Shown here piece by piece: positions 22,530 to 24,560 of a stretch of DNA of 24,560 nucleotides. Numbering within the stretch: the first letter of the stretch is position 1; the number at the start of each line of letters is the position of its first letter. The notes below the pieces were generated by a model, which was not told the DNA's origin, made no database searches, and saw only the letters and a program-made list of their open reading frames with translations. Source of the DNA: Oscillospiraceae bacterium (GTDB taxonomy: Bacteria > Bacillota_A > Clostridia > Oscillospirales > Oscillospiraceae); the NCBI GenBank assembly GCA_021771675.1, contig JAETOP010000052.1, positions 1 through 24,560 on the forward strand, given 5' to 3'. Made by a program: the position numbers and the translations under genes.

Positions 22530-22565
22530 ATCTTATATCTCTCCCTGGGGAGGGCTTGGCGCATT

Positions 22566-22601
22566 AAAAAGCGCTCTCCCGGCGTTGCCACCGGGAGGGC
22601 G
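22566..22601 (-). terminator. Intrinsic terminator after the sigma-factor operon
   Basis: The stem CGCCCTCCCGG/CCGGGAGAGCG (minus-strand reading, 11 bp with one G-U) is followed by C and TTTTT, seven bases after the end of the last reading frame. It still ends the operon even though that gene is interrupted. Confidence 0.85.
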
Positions 22602-22608
22602 GAAGATG

Positions 22609-23124
22609 TTACGGCTCAAACCGCTTGACGGACTGGGCCAGCTCCAGCAGCTGCTCTTGAGACAGCTGCTCTGCGTAGATGGAGAAGATCACCTGGGCCT
22701 CCCAGTCCACCCAGCTGACCCGCCCGTCGGCCACGGCTGCGGGCATCTCCTGGACGGTAGTGGGCGTTCCGCCGCCCTGGTATTCCAGAATGGTGGCGGG
22801 GGTGTTCTCCACCGGCTCCTCCCCATGCTCCAGGGGCTTGTCGTTTGTCAGGGTGAAGGACTCATAGGTCAGGAAAATGGTACTATCGGTGCTCACCTTG
22901 TCGGAGTACCACCGGCGGACATAGGCATACCAGTCGCCCACGTCCTCCAGGGGAGAAGCCTGGAAATCCACCTCGCTGTAGCCCTCCGGCAGTCCGGTAA
23001 TCCGGTAGTCTCCCAGCTGCTCCAGGGCCTTCTGGGCGCCCGCCGCCCGGGTAGGAGTCAGAGGCGTTCCGGGAGCTACGCTCTGGGCAATGGTCAGAAT
23101 GTCCACCCCGTCCACGGCGCTCAT
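22609..23124 (-). pseudogene. C-terminal remnant of the DUF4367-type membrane protein, downstream of an in-frame TGA
   Basis: From ATG 23124 to the stop, 171 codons run in exactly the same frame as the gene that ends at 23137; only TGA, GTC, GGC, TTC and TTC separate them. The end, QVIFSIYAEQLSQEQLLELAQSVKRFEP, and the start, GVDILTIAQSVAP, are both DUF4367-like repeats of the pattern that closes such proteins. No ribosome site is visible before ATG 23124, so it probably has no independent start and is made, if at all, by readthrough or coupled reinitiation. Its codons look intact, with no other stop or frameshift, so the interruption is recent or tolerated. Confidence 0.7.
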
Positions 23125-23136
23125 GAAGAAGCCGAC

Positions 23137-23673
23137 TCACGTTTCTTCGTCATACCAGGTCAGGCACCGATCTCCATTCTCAGTGGCGTACAGGGTTCCG
23201 GGGCAGGAACCTACCGTCACCTCTTCCTCGGATACCACATCGACGATGGTCTTCTGCAAGCCCCCGCTGCCCAGCTCCATGGTCAGGTCGAAGGCAAATT
23301 CCCCGGCGGCGTCATCGAAGACCAGCCGCTGGAAGCCCAGGGCTTTGTCGGAGACGAAGGAGCATTTGCAGCCCTCCGGGAGCTGCTGGGGATAGTAGTC
23401 CCCCAACTCCAGATATTCATTGCCGGTGCGCTGGAAGTCAATTTCCACATCGTAGCTTGCCGGATTTTCCTGCTTGGTCACGTTCATCTGGATTCTGGAA
23501 TGCACCGCATAAACCGTTACGGACAGCAGAGCTGCCAGGGTGGCGGCAATTAAGAGATTGCGAATCAATTTGGATGCTTTTTTCATGTTCTTTCCCTCCT
23601 GGAAGGGCTCGCTCTCCAAAAGCTGCCGATCCTCCGTCTGGCCGATGGCGATGAACAAATCCTCCGCTTTCAT
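23137..23673 (-). CDS. Sigma-factor-associated membrane protein (DUF4367-like), truncated by in-frame TGA
   Basis: This 178-residue product starts MKAEDLFIAIGQTEDRQLLE, a typical opening for regulators paired with clostridial ECF-like sigma factors. It has one membrane helix at about 36-57 (LIRNLLIAATLAALLSVTVYAV), and the outside part ends in CLTWYDEET before TGA. In relatives a block like LTW is followed directly by strands that here lie beyond the TGA, so the protein is about half the expected length (about 354 codons read through). Its ATG overlaps the sigma stop (ATGA), with AAGGAGGG upstream. A role as anti-sigma factor or extracytoplasmic sensor is inferred from the pairing. Confidence 0.75.
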   Translation of the reverse strand: MKAEDLFIAIGQTEDRQLLESEPFQEGKNMKKASKLIRNLLIAATLAALLSVTVYAVHSRIQMNVTKQENPASYDVEIDFQRTGNEYLELGDYYPQQLPEGCKCSFVSDKALGFQRLVFDDAAGEFAFDLTMELGSGGLQKTIVDVVSEEEVTVGSCPGTLYATENGDRCLTWYDEET

Positions 23674-24230
23674 AAAGAATAGCCCTCCTTCGTTAAGTAA
23701 TGCTGCAATTTTTTCCGGGTGCGGTACAGGCTTTTGCGCACTGCCTCCCCGGTGACCCCCAGCTGGGAGGCGATCTGCTCCGTGGACTGGGCGTAGAAAT
23801 AACGGCGGAGGAATGCTGCCCGCTCCCGGCTGGGCAGAGCGTCCAGGAAGCTTCGGATGGACTGGGCCAGCTCCTTGCCGTCCAGGGCTTCCTCCGGGCT
23901 CTGGCCCCCGGGGATGCATTCGCTCAGCTCCTCCAGCACCAAATCCATCTGCCCGCCGCCCCGCTTTTCGGCGGCTTGAGTCCGCCAGCGGGAGAAAGAC
24001 AGGTTCCGGGTGATTCGGGCCAAATACAGCCGGAGTACCTGGGGCCGGGCCGGAGGGATGGCGTTCCAGACGTGCAGATAGGTGTCCGAGACAACCTCCT
24101 CCGCATCCTGATCGCTGCCCAGAATGGACCGGGCCAGCCGAAAGCAGTACGAACCGTATTTTTCCTCGGTCTGCTCCACCGCCGCTTCGTCCCGGGCAAA
24201 ATAGAGCCTGATGATCTGTGAATCTTCCAT
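23670..24230 (-). CDS. RNA polymerase sigma factor, sigma-70/ECF-like
   Basis: The 186-residue product has sigma region 2 (YGSYCFRLARSILGSDQDAEEVVSDTYLHVW, then RITRNLSFSRWR) and region 4 (ALPSRERAAFLRRYFYAQSTEQIASQLGVTGEAVRKSLYRTRKKLQHYL). There is no region 1 or 3, as in ECF-type factors. It would direct polymerase to a small regulon, often in response to envelope stress. ATG 24230 has GGAGGAA at normal distance; in-frame codons further upstream lack a ribosome site. The downstream gene overlaps its stop and encodes the membrane partner, the usual layout for a sigma and its regulator. No own-type promoter was recognised. Confidence 0.92.
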   Translation of the reverse strand: MEDSQIIRLYFARDEAAVEQTEEKYGSYCFRLARSILGSDQDAEEVVSDTYLHVWNAIPPARPQVLRLYLARITRNLSFSRWRTQAAEKRGGGQMDLVLEELSECIPGGQSPEEALDGKELAQSIRSFLDALPSRERAAFLRRYFYAQSTEQIASQLGVTGEAVRKSLYRTRKKLQHYLTKEGYSL

Positions 24231-24392
24231 GGGTATTCCTCCATTGCTTGAAAGGCCTTTCTGCTTAATAAGACGCAGGCCGATTCCAAAATGGGACAAA
24301 AAATGCAGAAAAATATATTCGTGCATACCGGCCTTCAAACAGCTTGCCAAATTGGTGTTTGACGGAGTGATCCGGCGCACCTCCTGTTTGAT

Positions 24393-24544
24393 CGTAGGGG
24401 AGGCTATTAGCCTCCCGCTCGGTAACGTTTTTTGAGTGCTCTGTTTAAATGGTAAAGGGTGACGGCTTCTGAGTCATGACCTGCTTCCATTCAATGGAAC
24501 ACTCAGGCACTTTAACTGGCGGGAGGCAGGTTGCCTCCCCTACG
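24393..24544. mobile_element. Family B inverted-repeat element, copy 2 (short form)
   Basis: The left arm CGTAGGGGAGGCTATTAGCC and the right arm GGCAGGTTGCCTCCCCTACG are inverted relatives; ATTCAATGGAACACTCAGGC on the right matches, in reverse, the CCTGAGTGTTCC block of copy 1. The element is about 150 bp with almost no core. The left half also contains GGTAACGTTTTTTG and GGTGACGGCTTCTGAG, shared with the 15014-15065 repeats. The remaining bases 24231-24392 show no gene. Confidence 0.6.
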
Positions 24545-24560
24545 GGATAGCCGAAAGTGC

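Noticed and set aside
22004..22540. CRISPR array
   Set aside because: Repeats here are inverted and nested with unequal spacing; there are no regularly spaced direct repeats and no cas genes.
23137..23139. Selenocysteine or alternative genetic code at the in-frame TGA
   Set aside because: TGA clearly ends other genes in the window (for example at 1387-1389), and no obvious SECIS-like hairpin was seen directly after it; a nonsense change or error is simpler, though not proven.

Overview
The window looks like part of a chromosome of a GC-rich Gram-positive gut-type clostridium (Oscillospiraceae/Oscillospirales-like). The basis is strong AGGAGG-type ribosome binding sites, a guanine-riboswitch-controlled xpt, a BMP/NupOPQ nucleoside importer, a sigma-70/DUF4367-type pair, and intergenic regions filled with short GC-rich inverted-repeat elements. 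The taxonomic placement is inference from gene style only. No rRNA, tRNA, CRISPR array or transposase gene was seen.

Layout. 1-756 has no gene; it holds a MITE-like element (26-355), a copy of a dispersed module (364-423), two tandem palindromes (500-544) and a second type of MITE (572-734) that stops 22 bp before the first gene. 757-4658 (+) is a tight four-gene envelope operon: a small anchored protein, two tandem-duplicated phosphodiester glycosidases (NAGPA family) and a divergent Lgt-like membrane protein. 4813-6865 (+) is a promoter, a guanine-class riboswitch with a terminator platform, xpt, and a BMP-family nucleoside-binding protein. 6866-7565 is non-coding, with two hairpins and a second, inverted copy of the first MITE. 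7566-11203 (+) encodes the ATPase and two permeases of the nucleoside importer (NupOPQ type), followed by an MFS transporter (11281-12438).

12674-14952 (+) is an AT-richer type II restriction-modification pair (C5 methyltransferase and PD-(D/E)XK nuclease), probably acquired. 15269-15999 (-) is a DtxR-type, probably iron-sensing, repressor coupled to a small Cys-rich protein. 16072-21821 (-) holds a THEP1-like/MobA-like fusion, a PAP2 phosphatase, a large anchored protein, a third phosphodiester glycosidase and a GT2-GtrA glycosyltransferase. The last four form a second envelope-glycan operon that starts at a promoter near 21864-21891. 21920-22570 is a nested set of inverted repeats. 22609-24230 (-) is an ECF-like sigma factor and its membrane partner, the latter interrupted by an in-frame TGA. 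The window ends in a short inverted-repeat element (24393-24544).

How the parts work together. xpt, the BMP protein and NupOPQ make a purine uptake and salvage unit, with guanine feedback at the riboswitch. The two glycosidase operons suggest lipid-carrier-linked glycan synthesis (GT2-GtrA, PAP2) together with trimming of phosphodiester-linked sugars outside the membrane. The repeats matter structurally: a 69-bp perfect inverted match (59-127 and 7193-7261) brackets the first operon and the xpt/BMP genes, so homologous recombination could invert about 7 kb.
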